Shown here in pieces: positions 1 through 8,178 of a stretch of 64,000 bases of DNA; within the stretch, counting starts at the first letter, position 1, and every line of letters starts with the position of its first letter. A program made the translations under genes and the position numbers. Under the pieces are notes generated by a model that saw only the letters and a list, made by a program, of their open reading frames with translations, did no database searches and was not told where the DNA came from. The stretch is taken from the NCBI RefSeq assembly GCF_001418005.1, contig NZ_LIOL01000006.1:124001-188000 (forward strand), given 5' to 3'. The stretch comes from Chelatococcus sambhunathii. Its GTDB lineage: Bacteria > Pseudomonadota > Alphaproteobacteria > Rhizobiales > Beijerinckiaceae.

Positions 1-1
1 C

Positions 2-613
2 CCCGCAGCGGACGTCGTGCGCGCGGACGATGCCACCGCGACCGCCGAGCGCCTTCTCGACCGCGGCCTCTACAGCCCGGATGGCAAGATCGGCGACGTC
101 GCCCGCTGGCTCGGCGCCGAGGTCTTCGAGGACGCGCATCATCATGGCCATGGGCACGATCAGCATGGCCACCATGATCATCCCCATCATCATCACGACG
201 ATCATGGCCACGGCCACCACCAGCACGACGTCAACCGGCATGATGCGCGCATCCGCGCCTTCTGCCTGACGAGCGACCGACCGATCCCGGCCCCCTCCTT
301 CGATCTCTTCCTTGACCTGCTGCGCTCGGCGCACGGGCCGAACCTGCTGCGCGTCAAGGGCCTCGTCGCTGTAAAGGAGGAGCCGGAGCATCCGGTCGTC
401 ATCCACGGCGTGCAACATATCTTCCACCCGCCGGTCGTGCTCGACGCCTGGCCGGACGGGGACCGGCGCACCCGCATCGTCTTCATCCTGCGCGACCTCG
501 ACGAAAGCTTCGTCAGGCGCCTGTGGGGCGCCTTCGACGGCACGCCTGCCGTCGACACGCCCGATGCTCAGGCGCTCACCGACAATCCGCTCGCCATCGG
601 CGGAAGCCGCTGA
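2..613 (+). CDS. CobW/COG0523-family GTP-binding metallochaperone, C-terminal part (5' end outside window)
   Basis: The reading frame is open from the first bases, so this is the 3' part of a longer gene; the GTPase domain with its Walker motifs must lie upstream. The visible part has a His/Asp/Gly-rich loop (about nt 134-240) with roughly twenty histidines, followed by a CobW C-terminal type domain that ends in LRDLDESFVRRLWGAFDG. COG0523 proteins use GTP hydrolysis to load metals; members with His-rich loops are linked to zinc, cobalt or nickel. Whether this one is CobW of cobalamin synthesis or a ZigA/YeiR-like zinc chaperone cannot be decided without the upstream genes. Confidence 0.85.
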   Translation, partial: PAADVVRADDATATAERLLDRGLYSPDGKIGDVARWLGAEVFEDAHHHGHGHDQHGHHDHPHHHHDDHGHGHHQHDVNRHDARIRAFCLTSDRPIPAPSFDLFLDLLRSAHGPNLLRVKGLVAVKEEPEHPVVIHGVQHIFHPPVVLDAWPDGDRRTRIVFILRDLDESFVRRLWGAFDGTPAVDTPDAQALTDNPLAIGGSR

Positions 614-725
614 GCCTCTGGAGCGGCTTTCCGGCACGCCCCCTGCTATGGCAATAGGCGACCGCTCCAGGACGGCAACATCCGTCCCGGTACGGGACGC
701 CAGGCACAAGCGGGACCGGGCCGCC

Positions 726-1970
726 ATGGAACAGAATGTCGTCCGTTTCAGATTCGGCGCGGTGATCGCCCCGGCTGGCTCGCCGTGTCCGGTGGCGCCC
801 GGCAAGGACGAAAAAACGGGCCGCGATGATGTGGGTTGCCTTGTCATCGAAGAGCGCGCTGGCGCCCGGCTCGGCGACATCGCCGATGCGTGGGACGATC
901 TCGCCCGCCGCGCTCTGGAGCGCAATGTCTTCGTCGAGCGGGCCTTCGCCCTCGCCGCGATGCAGCACATTGCGGGAGGGCAGGCCACCTCAGCCCTCCT
1001 TGTCTGGCGCGAACGCGGCGACGGCCGGCAGCTTGCCGGCCTCCTCCTTCTCGCCGCGCGACGGCGCCTCGACGTGCCCGGCCTCCTGCGCGGCTGGCAT
1101 GTCCCACTCTCGGGTCTCGGCACACCGCTGATCGATGCCGACAGTTCCGAGGCCGTGGCCGCCGCAATCATCGATCACCTCTGCCGCCGCACACGCGCCG
1201 GTGCCGGCCTCGTCCTGCCGATGCTGGCCACCAAGGGCCCGGTGGCGACGACCTTTGCGGCGGCCGCCCGCGCCCGCGGCCTGCCGGTGGAGGCGCTCGA
1301 CCGGCACGAGCGCGCCGTCCTCGACGGCGGGCAGGATGCCGAACGCCTCCTGCAAATCAACCTCTCGGCGAAGAAGCTGAAAGACCTGCGACGGCAACTG
1401 CGCCGGCTGGGCGACCATGGCCGGGTGCGGATCGAGGAGGCGCGTGACCCACAAAGCGTGCGGGATGCGACCGAGGTGTTCCTCGGCCTCGAGGCCTCGG
1501 GCTGGAAGGGCACGCGCGGCACCGCCCTCCTGCAAGACCGCGGCACGGCGACCTTCGTGCGGACGATGACGCGGCTGCTAGCGCGCGAGGGGCGCTGCCA
1601 TGTCGAGACGCTCTTGGTCGGCGAGATGCCGGTGGCGGCAGCCCTCGTGCTGCAGAGCGCAGACCAGGCCTGGTTCTGGAAGATCGCCTATGACGAGCGC
1701 TTCGCCCGCTTCTCCCCGGGCGTGCAGCTCACGCTCGCGCTCACCCACCGGCAATTGGCCGAAACCACCCTTACCCGCACGGATTCCTGCGCCATCGCGG
1801 ACCACCCCATGATCGACCGTCTCTGGTCCGAACGGATGGCCGTCGCCGATCTCTTCATCGGACTGCACCGGGCGGACGATGTCCGGACGCGGATGACCTT
1901 GCGGTTCGAATTGATGCGTCGGTGGCTGCATGGCGCGGCGAAGCGCACGTACCACATGCTCAAACCGTAA
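726..1970 (+). CDS. BioF2-like / GNAT-fold acyltransferase, copy 1
   Basis: A 414-residue protein starting at ATG 726; the frame is open further upstream but the start chosen matches where the two paralogues begin to align. It carries the BioF2-like acetyltransferase signature (PF13480-type): a central ASGWKGTRGTALL segment, then WFWKIAYDERFARFSPGVQL, then a C-terminal TDSCAIADHPMIDRLW block. Proteins of this fold transfer acyl or aminoacyl groups, often in envelope or capsule synthesis, but the substrate here is unknown. A close paralogue lies at 3976-5217, easily over half identical by eye. The gene follows the CobW gene by 112 bp on the same strand. Confidence 0.75.
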   Translation: MEQNVVRFRFGAVIAPAGSPCPVAPGKDEKTGRDDVGCLVIEERAGARLGDIADAWDDLARRALERNVFVERAFALAAMQHIAGGQATSALLVWRERGDGRQLAGLLLLAARRRLDVPGLLRGWHVPLSGLGTPLIDADSSEAVAAAIIDHLCRRTRAGAGLVLPMLATKGPVATTFAAAARARGLPVEALDRHERAVLDGGQDAERLLQINLSAKKLKDLRRQLRRLGDHGRVRIEEARDPQSVRDATEVFLGLEASGWKGTRGTALLQDRGTATFVRTMTRLLAREGRCHVETLLVGEMPVAAALVLQSADQAWFWKIAYDERFARFSPGVQLTLALTHRQLAETTLTRTDSCAIADHPMIDRLWSERMAVADLFIGLHRADDVRTRMTLRFELMRRWLHGAAKRTYHMLKP

Positions 1971-2163
1971 AGGCCAACAGCTTGTTGATCCTGTCCCGCG
2001 CGACGGCGCTGAGGTCGTGAAGCATCAGGGGTGGCACTTGGGGCGATGAAGGGGTCGCATTGCATTTGAACCGCAAAACGTCCTTTCGCATCTTCTGAAT
2101 AGCGGCGCAGATCTTCATCAGCTCATTTAGGGGCCAACATCAGACCATTTGACAGGCTTCAAC

Positions 2164-3213
2164 ATGATGGATCGCAGTCCGCGCGTCGGCCAGACGACAC
2201 CGCCAAGTCCCGCTCCGACCTTTCAGACGCCTCCCCCATTTCCGCCCCTCGTACTGCTTTCGCCGAACGGTCTCCACGAATGCGGGCACACGCCACCGGC
2301 GTCACCGCCTGCCGATGTTCGTTCCTGGGATTCGACTACGGCTCTGGGCGCTGGCGGGCGCGGGACAGCCGAGGTTCCGTCCAGCCTTCCGGCCCCGCAC
2401 CGATCCCGGCCGGATGCATCACCGGGCACGGCCGTGTCCGGCGCGAGCCCGGTTTCCATCGAACGGCCCGGGTCGGTCATGGCTGCTCAGCAAACGCTTG
2501 GGGCGGCTCCTCAAGCTCCAGATACCCCGGCTGCGCACGACCGGGCCGGCTCGAGTATGTCGCGCACGACCACACTGGAGACAGCGGAGTCTCCCACAAC
2601 CAGCACTGCGGCTGCAATCCAAAGGGCGCTCGACGCATATGACGGGCAACTCGCTCGCATACGTCCCATGCTGACGCCCTTGGAGCACGCAATATTGGAT
2701 CGTCCCCATCAGAACAACAAGGATCTCGCGCGCGCGAACAACGTTAGCGAACATACTGTCTGGGAGAGGCGGCAGGCGTTTCTCCGGTGCGGGCTTGTCA
2801 CCACAGCCGCTTATGGCGGCGTTCAAGAGAACCGCATCGAACGCCAGAAGATCGGCGAAGCCTTAAAGAAGCGCCCGTGGATCGAGTCGAAAGACCTCGC
2901 GAAGCAACTCAATGTGAGCTATCCGCTGGTTCAATCCGAGCGGCGCATCAAGGAAAGGACGGATCAATTCAGGTGGGCTTTAGGGTTGGCAGACGAGCCA
3001 CCGGCGGCAAGACAGCGCCCGCCGACGCAAGTGTTACCGGTTTGGACGGTCCCGCGGCCGGATGGAACGCTCCTCACAGTGCGCCCCGAGGATCGGCAGG
3101 AGGTCCTCGATCGATTGCATCCGGGTGCCACCACCTATGAGCTTCTTGAACCCCTCGAGCGCCGGTACGGCCCTATCGGGTACAGCACCCTCAACAGATG
3201 GCTTGGCCTTTAG
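2164..3213 (+). CDS. Orphan protein: Pro/Ser/Thr-rich N-terminus plus two or three helix-turn-helix-like segments
   Basis: About 349 residues from ATG 2164; an in-frame TTG lies 15 bp upstream. I do not recognise a family. Residues 1-155 are low-complexity, rich in Pro, Ser, Thr and Ala, and probably disordered. Two HTH-like segments follow: NKDLARANNVSEHTVWERRQ and SKDLAKQLNVSYPLVQSERR, about 60 residues apart. The C-terminus, TTYELLEPLERRYGPIGYST..., could be a third helical DNA-binding segment. Third codon positions are clearly less GC-rich than in the neighbours (tta, gta, caa, gat, agt codons are common), which points to acquisition from elsewhere. No partner gene overlaps it. Function unknown; DNA binding is inference. 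Confidence 0.6.
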   Translation: MMDRSPRVGQTTPPSPAPTFQTPPPFPPLVLLSPNGLHECGHTPPASPPADVRSWDSTTALGAGGRGTAEVPSSLPAPHRSRPDASPGTAVSGASPVSIERPGSVMAAQQTLGAAPQAPDTPAAHDRAGSSMSRTTTLETAESPTTSTAAAIQRALDAYDGQLARIRPMLTPLEHAILDRPHQNNKDLARANNVSEHTVWERRQAFLRCGLVTTAAYGGVQENRIERQKIGEALKKRPWIESKDLAKQLNVSYPLVQSERRIKERTDQFRWALGLADEPPAARQRPPTQVLPVWTVPRPDGTLLTVRPEDRQEVLDRLHPGATTYELLEPLERRYGPIGYSTLNRWLGL

Positions 3214-3419
3214 GACGAGCGCAGCACCGCGGCCTGCCGCGGCGTCGATCACGTCCAACCGGGCTGCAACGACGACGCCGGCAGCGCGTCCTGCCCCGGG
3301 CACAGGCAGAAGCACGCCGGGCTTCTCGCTCCCGAGCGGCCCGCTTCGGCTTTGTCTGGCCCCGATCCGTCTCCCCAGGGAGCGGGACGGCGCCCCGGTC
3401 CTCGGGCTGGTTGCGTCTC

Positions 3420-3494
3420 TGGAGCGGGCGAAGGGAATCGAACCCTCGACATACAGCTTGGGAAGCTGTCGTTCTACCACTGAACTACACCCGC
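3420..3494 (-). tRNA. tRNA-Gly (anticodon CCC)
   Basis: Reading the minus strand, the sequence folds as a 72-nt cloverleaf plus encoded CCA: acceptor GCGGGTG pairs with CGCCCGC, the anticodon stem is ACAGC/GCTGT with loop TTCCCAA (anticodon CCC), and the T arm is GAGGG-TTCGATT-CCCTT. The discriminator base is T (U73), as in bacterial glycine tRNAs. Its 3' end faces the low-GC orphan gene, the usual orientation for an integration site. Confidence 0.95.
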
Positions 3495-3681
3495 GAAGCC
3501 GGTGCGCGGCCCGTCGCGCGGTCGTCGCAGTGCAACGATGGCGACGTCTTTCCATAGCCGGTTCCGGAGCGGCTGTCACCATGCGGCATCGCAACGCCCG
3601 CGCCGCATCCCCCAGATTTCTCATTCGCCTTCGTTGCGGATGGCACCCCGCCTCTGCCATGCTGCAATCGGAGGTGTGCCG

Positions 3682-3855
3682 ATGGACGACCCATCCGATG
3701 TTCCGCCGGGCTGGGAGAGCCGTCGCGAGCGGCGCCTTTGGCTCATCGCCTATGTCGCCATGGTGATCGTCGTCGGCCTCGGCGCCGCGCGCCAGCTCCA
3801 CAAGCTGTACGGCAGGCCCGGGCCGGCTTCGACGGCGGTCACCGATACGCGCTGA
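3682..3855 (+). CDS. Small single-pass membrane protein
   Basis: A 57-residue protein from ATG 3682, preceded by a good ribosome-binding site (ggaggtg, 5-6 nt before the start). The N-terminal part is hydrophilic (WESRRERR), followed by one hydrophobic helix at about residues 20-37 (LWLIAYVAMVIVVGLGAA), then a short basic tail. Family unknown. It sits between the tRNA and the second acyltransferase gene on the same strand, with a 120-bp gap to the latter. The clear RBS, the codon use and the membrane helix support a real gene, but a homology check would settle it. Confidence 0.55.
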   Translation: MDDPSDVPPGWESRRERRLWLIAYVAMVIVVGLGAARQLHKLYGRPGPASTAVTDTR

Positions 3856-3975
3856 TCCGTCCGAGCAGACGGGTCCCCCGCCGGCACGATCCCTGCGAGA
3901 GCTGGAGAGCGGGCCGTCGGAACGGCCGGAACCGTTTCACGGTGGGACAAACAGTTGCAGATCGGAACAGCCGGC

Positions 3976-5217
3976 ATGGCACCCAAGGCCGCACACCCCT
4001 TGCAGAACGCGCCGCAGAAGCCGCACACCGCGCGCGGCACCATGGGCTGTGCTGCGCGCCCGAAAACGGCCTCCGGCGGCCGCTTTACCATCGAGCGGCA
4101 GCCCGCGGCCAAGCTCTCGGACATCGCAGAAGCCTGGGACGACCTCGCCCGCCGAGCCCTGGAACGCAACATCTTCACCGAACGGGCCTTCGCGCTCACA
4201 GCCGCGCTGCACATCGCCTCGGAACAGCACACGAGCGCCGTGCTCGTCTGGCGGGGCGACGGCAGGGCACCGCGCGATCTCCTCGGCCTCTTCCTCATCG
4301 ATCGCCGACGGTTCGACGTACCCGGCGTGTCGCGCCTGTGGCACATGCCTTTCTGCGGCCTCGATACGCCACTGATCGACGCGGACAGCGCGGTGGCCGT
4401 CGCCGGTGCCTTCCTCGACCATATGGCGCAGCACGGCGCCCTGGCCGGCGGCATCCTGTTCCCGCTGCTTCCCGCCGAGGGCGCCGTGGCGCGGACGCTC
4501 GCAGCCGCGGCCGAGGCTCGGGACCTGCCGATGCGGCTCTTCGACCGCCACGAGCGGGCCGTGCTCAATGGCGGACACGCCCCGGAGGCATTCCAGGTAG
4601 CGAGCCTGCCCGGCAAGAAACTGAAGGAGCTGCGCCGCCAGCTGCGGCGGCTCGGCGAACTCGGCGAGGTGCACATCGAGACGGCGAGCGAGCCGCAGGC
4701 CGTGCGCGACGCCACCGAAATATTCCTGGCCCTCGAGGCGTCCGGCTGGAAGGCGGAGCGCGGCACCGCCCTGTTGCAATCCAGCGGCACGGCCACCTTC
4801 GTGCGCACCCTGACGCGGCTGCTCGCGAGCGAAGGCCGCTGCCGCGTCATCACGCTGCACGCCGGCGCGACGCCCGTCGCCGCGGGGCTCCTGCTGGATG
4901 CCGGCAGCCACAGCTGGTTCTGGAAGATCGCCTACGATGAGCAGTTTGCCCGCTTCTCGCCCGGGGTTCAGCTCACGCTGGCCCTCACCCGGTCCCAGCT
5001 CGAGCGCTCGACGGTGGAACGCACCGATTCCTGCGCCATCGCCGATCACCCGATGATCGACCACCTGTGGCCGGAACGGATGGCCGTCGCCGATCTCTTC
5101 GTCGGCCTGCGCCAGGAGGGCCACAGCCTCCCGATCGCTGTCGTCCGTCTCGAGCACCTGCGTCGCCGCCTGCGCGGCGCTGCCAAGCACGTCTACTACC
5201 GCCTGAAGGGATACTGA
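3976..5217 (+). CDS. BioF2-like / GNAT-fold acyltransferase, copy 2
   Basis: About 413 residues from ATG 3976 (TTG 3955 and ATG 4042 are alternative in-frame starts). It has the same domain order as the protein at 726-1970, with shared blocks such as EASGWKAERGTALL, WFWKIAYDEQFARFSPGVQL, TDSCAIADHPMIDHLW and PERMAVADLF. The stop codon is only 3 bp before the next gene, so it is almost certainly co-transcribed and coupled with the JmjC/cupin-like protein. That pairing is the main functional clue: an acyl transfer and an iron/2-oxoglutarate-type oxygenase may act on one substrate. Substrate not known. Confidence 0.75.
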   Translation: MAPKAAHPLQNAPQKPHTARGTMGCAARPKTASGGRFTIERQPAAKLSDIAEAWDDLARRALERNIFTERAFALTAALHIASEQHTSAVLVWRGDGRAPRDLLGLFLIDRRRFDVPGVSRLWHMPFCGLDTPLIDADSAVAVAGAFLDHMAQHGALAGGILFPLLPAEGAVARTLAAAAEARDLPMRLFDRHERAVLNGGHAPEAFQVASLPGKKLKELRRQLRRLGELGEVHIETASEPQAVRDATEIFLALEASGWKAERGTALLQSSGTATFVRTLTRLLASEGRCRVITLHAGATPVAAGLLLDAGSHSWFWKIAYDEQFARFSPGVQLTLALTRSQLERSTVERTDSCAIADHPMIDHLWPERMAVADLFVGLRQEGHSLPIAVVRLEHLRRRLRGAAKHVYYRLKGY

Positions 5218-5220
5218 CAC

Positions 5221-6153
5221 ATGATTGCCGAGATCATCGCCACCGAGGCCGATTTTGCCAGCCGCTTCCCCCGCGAGCCCTTCGCCACGCGCCACAACCT
5301 CGCCGACCACCCGTTGTTCTCGCTCACCGCGCTCGCGCGCCTCGCCAAGGCGCTGCCGCGCGACCGGGTGGAGTACAACGCCGGCGATGTCGCGCCGGGC
5401 GTCAAGCCGGAAGACGTGCCGACGCTGGACATGTCGGCCGAGGAGGTCGTGCACCGCATCGAGCAATGCAACGCCTGGATGGTGCTGAAGCGCGTCGAGG
5501 TGGAGCCCGCCTATCGTGCGCTGCTCGAGGAGGTCCTGACCGGCGTCGCCGAGAAGCTCGGCCACGGCTCCCTGGAAGAGGCCGGCTTCCATGACATCCA
5601 GGGCTTCGTCTTCGTCGCCTCCGCGAACGCGACCACGCCCTTCCATGTCGACCCGGAGGAGAACTTCTTCGTCCAGATCCGCGGGCCGAAGTTCTTCCAC
5701 ATCTTCGACAATCGCGACCGCTCGCTTCTGAGCGACGAGGAACTCGAGATGCTGCCCTCCAAGCACCGCAACAAGCGCTACGACCCGCGCCACGAGACAA
5801 AGGCGCAGGTCTTCTCGCTCCAGCCCGGCGACGGGCTCTTCGTGCCCCACCTGTGGCCGCACTGGGTGCGCACCGGCGACGGCCATTCCGTCTCCATGGC
5901 CATCACCTGGAAGTCGCCGCGGGCCGAGCGGCTCAATACCCTCCTGCGCGCCAACGGACTGCTGCGCAAATATGGCTGGCCACAACCCGCGCCGGGCACC
6001 AATCCGTTGATGGACGGCGTGAAGATCGCCGCCTATCGGACCATGCGCGCCGCCATCGAACCGCTGCGGCGTTCGGAGAGCATGCGCCGCACTCTGCGCG
6101 GCCTCGTGTTCGGGAGGCAGGCAAATTACTACTATGGTGAGAAGAAAGCCTGA
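5221..6153 (+). CDS. JmjC / cupin-8-like domain protein
   Basis: A 310-residue protein. The cupin core shows a plausible iron triad: H142 and D144 in TTPFHVDPEENFFVQIRG, and H214 in FVPHLWPHWVRTGDGHSV. This is the HxD...H arrangement of Fe(II)/2-oxoglutarate oxygenases of the JmjC/FIH type, which hydroxylate proteins or small molecules. The C-terminal about 80 residues are helical and basic. It starts 3 bp after the stop of the second acyltransferase gene, so the two form an operon. The residues seen support an active oxygenase; the substrate is unknown, and similar proteins are often labelled only as transcriptional regulators. Confidence 0.75.
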   Translation: MIAEIIATEADFASRFPREPFATRHNLADHPLFSLTALARLAKALPRDRVEYNAGDVAPGVKPEDVPTLDMSAEEVVHRIEQCNAWMVLKRVEVEPAYRALLEEVLTGVAEKLGHGSLEEAGFHDIQGFVFVASANATTPFHVDPEENFFVQIRGPKFFHIFDNRDRSLLSDEELEMLPSKHRNKRYDPRHETKAQVFSLQPGDGLFVPHLWPHWVRTGDGHSVSMAITWKSPRAERLNTLLRANGLLRKYGWPQPAPGTNPLMDGVKIAAYRTMRAAIEPLRRSESMRRTLRGLVFGRQANYYYGEKKA

Positions 6154-6213
6154 GGCCCCATCCCACCGGCAGCACGGCCCTTGCGTCGCGCTCCGGCGCA
6201 ACCGGTCAGCCGA

Positions 6214-7314
6214 CTATACGTCCATGATGAAGTGCTTGGAGAGCTTCAACCCCTGCGCCTGGTAGTGCGAGCCGGCGCCGGCGCCGTAGAGCACGGCCGG
6301 GCGGGCGGCCATGCGCTCGTAGACGAGGCGGCCCACGATCTGCCCGTCCTCCAGGATGAAAGGCACGTCGCGCGAGCGCACCTCGAGCACGGCGCGGGCG
6401 CCCGAGCCGCCCGCCCCGGCATGACCGAACCCGGGATCGAAGAAACCCGCGTAGTGCACGCGGAACTCGCCGACCAACGGATCGAACGGCACCATCTCGG
6501 CCGCATAGTCCGGTGGCACGTGCACCGCTTCCTTGGACGCGAGGATGTAGAACTGGCCCGGATCGAGGATGATCTCGCCCTGGCCGCCAGCATAGAGCGG
6601 CTCCCAGAAGGCGCTCGCCTGATAGGCGCCGGGCCGGTCGACATCGACGAGGCCGGTGTGGCGCTTGGCGCGGTAGCCGACGAGGCGGCGCTCGCCGAAA
6701 CCGGCTAGATCGACGCTGACGGCGACGCCAGCCTGGATAGAGGGCTCGTGCGAGGCGACCACCCGCGCCTCCTCATGCAGGGCGGCAAGCTCCGCGTCGC
6801 TCAGTCGGCAGGCGCCGTGGCGGAAGCGCAGTTGCGACAGGCGCGAACCCTGGCGCACCAGCACCGGGAAGGTGCGCGGCGAGATTTCGGCAAACAGCGC
6901 CCCCTCATAGCCGGCGTCGATGACATCGAACTCGCGGCCGTGGTCGGCGATGACGCGGGTGAAGACATCGAGGCGGCCGGTCGAGCTCTTGGGATTGGCC
7001 GCGGCGGCGAGCCCGGCGGGCAGCGCAAGCCCCTCCTGCAGCTCGGCGATGTAGACGCAGCCCGTCTCGAGCACGGCACCGCGCGTCAGATCGATCTCGT
7101 GCAGGGAGAGACCAGCGAGCCGCTCGCGCACCGAACGGCCGCGGCCGGGCAGGAAGCTCGCCCTGACGCGATAGGCCCGTGCGCCGAGGCGCAGGTCGAG
7201 GCTCGCCGGCTGGATCTGGTCCCCGTCGAAAGCGGCCGCGGCGCGGATCACGCCGGCCTCGGCGAAGGCGGCGATCGTCTCTGCAGGCTGGATGCCGGGA
7301 ACGAGTGGAACCAT
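6214..7314 (-). CDS. dcd: 2'-deoxycytidine 5'-triphosphate deaminase (long form)
   Basis: 366 residues from ATG 7314, with AGG upstream at RBS distance; the frame is open 29 codons further but without a better start. Dcd deaminates dCTP to dUTP, feeding dTMP synthesis. The dUTPase-fold signature is present: PASLDLRLG near the N-terminus and NPKSSTGRLDVFTRV with the phosphate-binding Ser/Arg. A second, similar half (DPGQFYILASKE, VGRLVYERM) makes it about twice the length of E. coli Dcd (193 aa); this long type is common in alphaproteobacteria. It lies 90 bp downstream of the CDP-alcohol phosphotransferase gene, probably in one transcript. Confidence 0.88.
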   Translation of the reverse strand: MVPLVPGIQPAETIAAFAEAGVIRAAAAFDGDQIQPASLDLRLGARAYRVRASFLPGRGRSVRERLAGLSLHEIDLTRGAVLETGCVYIAELQEGLALPAGLAAAANPKSSTGRLDVFTRVIADHGREFDVIDAGYEGALFAEISPRTFPVLVRQGSRLSQLRFRHGACRLSDAELAALHEEARVVASHEPSIQAGVAVSVDLAGFGERRLVGYRAKRHTGLVDVDRPGAYQASAFWEPLYAGGQGEIILDPGQFYILASKEAVHVPPDYAAEMVPFDPLVGEFRVHYAGFFDPGFGHAGAGGSGARAVLEVRSRDVPFILEDGQIVGRLVYERMAARPAVLYGAGAGSHYQAQGLKLSKHFIMDV

Positions 7315-7404
7315 GAAACCTCGCAGGAACCTCGCGGGGACAGGGGACGACGCCCGGGGCCCGGGCGCGGGAGTTCCGTGATTAGCGCGCTTTCGTGGCA
7401 AAGG

Positions 7405-8073
7405 CTATGGCTGCGCGTGCTCGTCCCGTTCGGGCGGGGAAAAGCCCGAAGCACGCACCTGCGGAGCCTCGCGAAAGCGGTACCAGCCGGCGAGCGCGCG
7501 GCCGACGGCGGTCGCGAGCGTCATGGCAGCGAAGGCGTAGGCGATCACCGGAAAATGCTGCGGCAGCGCCAGCATGAGGAGGAAGGCGAGGATCGTCTCC
7601 GTGCCCTCCGCGAGGCCGGCCGTGAAATAGATGGACTTTGGGCCGCGCGTCTCGGTCTCCCATCCCCGCCGGGCCGCCACCGCTGCATAGGCGAGGAAGG
7701 TCGCGCCGTTGACGTAGAAGCTACCCAGCAGGACCGCCGCGGGGAGCGCATTGGCGTCGGGATCGCGCAGCGCGAAGGCGAGCGGAAAAGCGCCATAGAG
7801 GGCGAAATCGCAGACAATATCGAGAAAGCCGCCGCGATCGGTGCGCCGGCCGGCCCGCGCGATCGCCCCGTCGAGACCGTCCGCGACGCGCCCGACGAGG
7901 AAGAGAAGGGCGGCAAGGGCATCGAGCCGCAGGACGACCGCTGCGGCGCCGACAAGCCCGGCGGCGAAGCCCGCGAGCGTCACGGCGTCTGCCGCAACGC
8001 CAGCTGCGGCCAACCGCCGGCCCGCGACGGCGAGCGGCGGGTCGATGACACGGCGCATGATCCCGTCGAGCAT
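7405..8073 (-). CDS. CDP-alcohol phosphatidyltransferase family protein
   Basis: 222 residues from ATG 8073, chosen because ggagg lies about 9 nt upstream; an in-frame ATG at 8133 is less likely. The complete CDP-OH-P motif D-x2-D-G-x2-A-R-x7-G-x3-D-x3-D is visible in DGLDGAIARAGRRTDRGG and the following FLDIVCD. Several hydrophobic helices flank it, as expected for an inner-membrane enzyme that joins a CDP-alcohol to a second alcohol in phospholipid synthesis. Which phospholipid cannot be told from sequence; it is not an obvious PgsA or PssA. Its start is divergent from apaG, with about 105 bp between. Confidence 0.88.
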   Translation of the reverse strand: MLDGIMRRVIDPPLAVAGRRLAAAGVAADAVTLAGFAAGLVGAAAVVLRLDALAALLFLVGRVADGLDGAIARAGRRTDRGGFLDIVCDFALYGAFPLAFALRDPDANALPAAVLLGSFYVNGATFLAYAAVAARRGWETETRGPKSIYFTAGLAEGTETILAFLLMLALPQHFPVIAYAFAAMTLATAVGRALAGWYRFREAPQVRASGFSPPERDEHAQP

Positions 8074-8178
8074 GTCGTGCTGCCTCCCCGGCGCGCGGGG
8101 CGATTGACGCTCGGCCCCGTTAGCGCTTACCACGCCGGACGGGGCGTTGTCCGTTCGCGACGTTCACGGAGCTGCGAG

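Noticed and set aside
134-240. Repetitive catcatcat/ggccatgg-like DNA near the window start, looked at as a possible repeat array
   Set aside because: It is the coding sequence of the His-rich loop of the CobW-family protein; no regular spacer pattern as in CRISPR.
3034-3801. Minus-strand frame including the peptide SSVVERQLPKLYVEGSIPFA
   Set aside because: This is the well-known spurious translation across a tRNA gene (here tRNA-Gly), not a protein.
3937-6201. A 754-codon open frame on the minus strand opposite acyltransferase 2 and the cupin gene
   Set aside because: It is an antisense shadow typical of high-GC DNA; the plus-strand proteins have clear domains and motifs, the minus-strand translation is Arg/Gly/Glu-rich with no domain.
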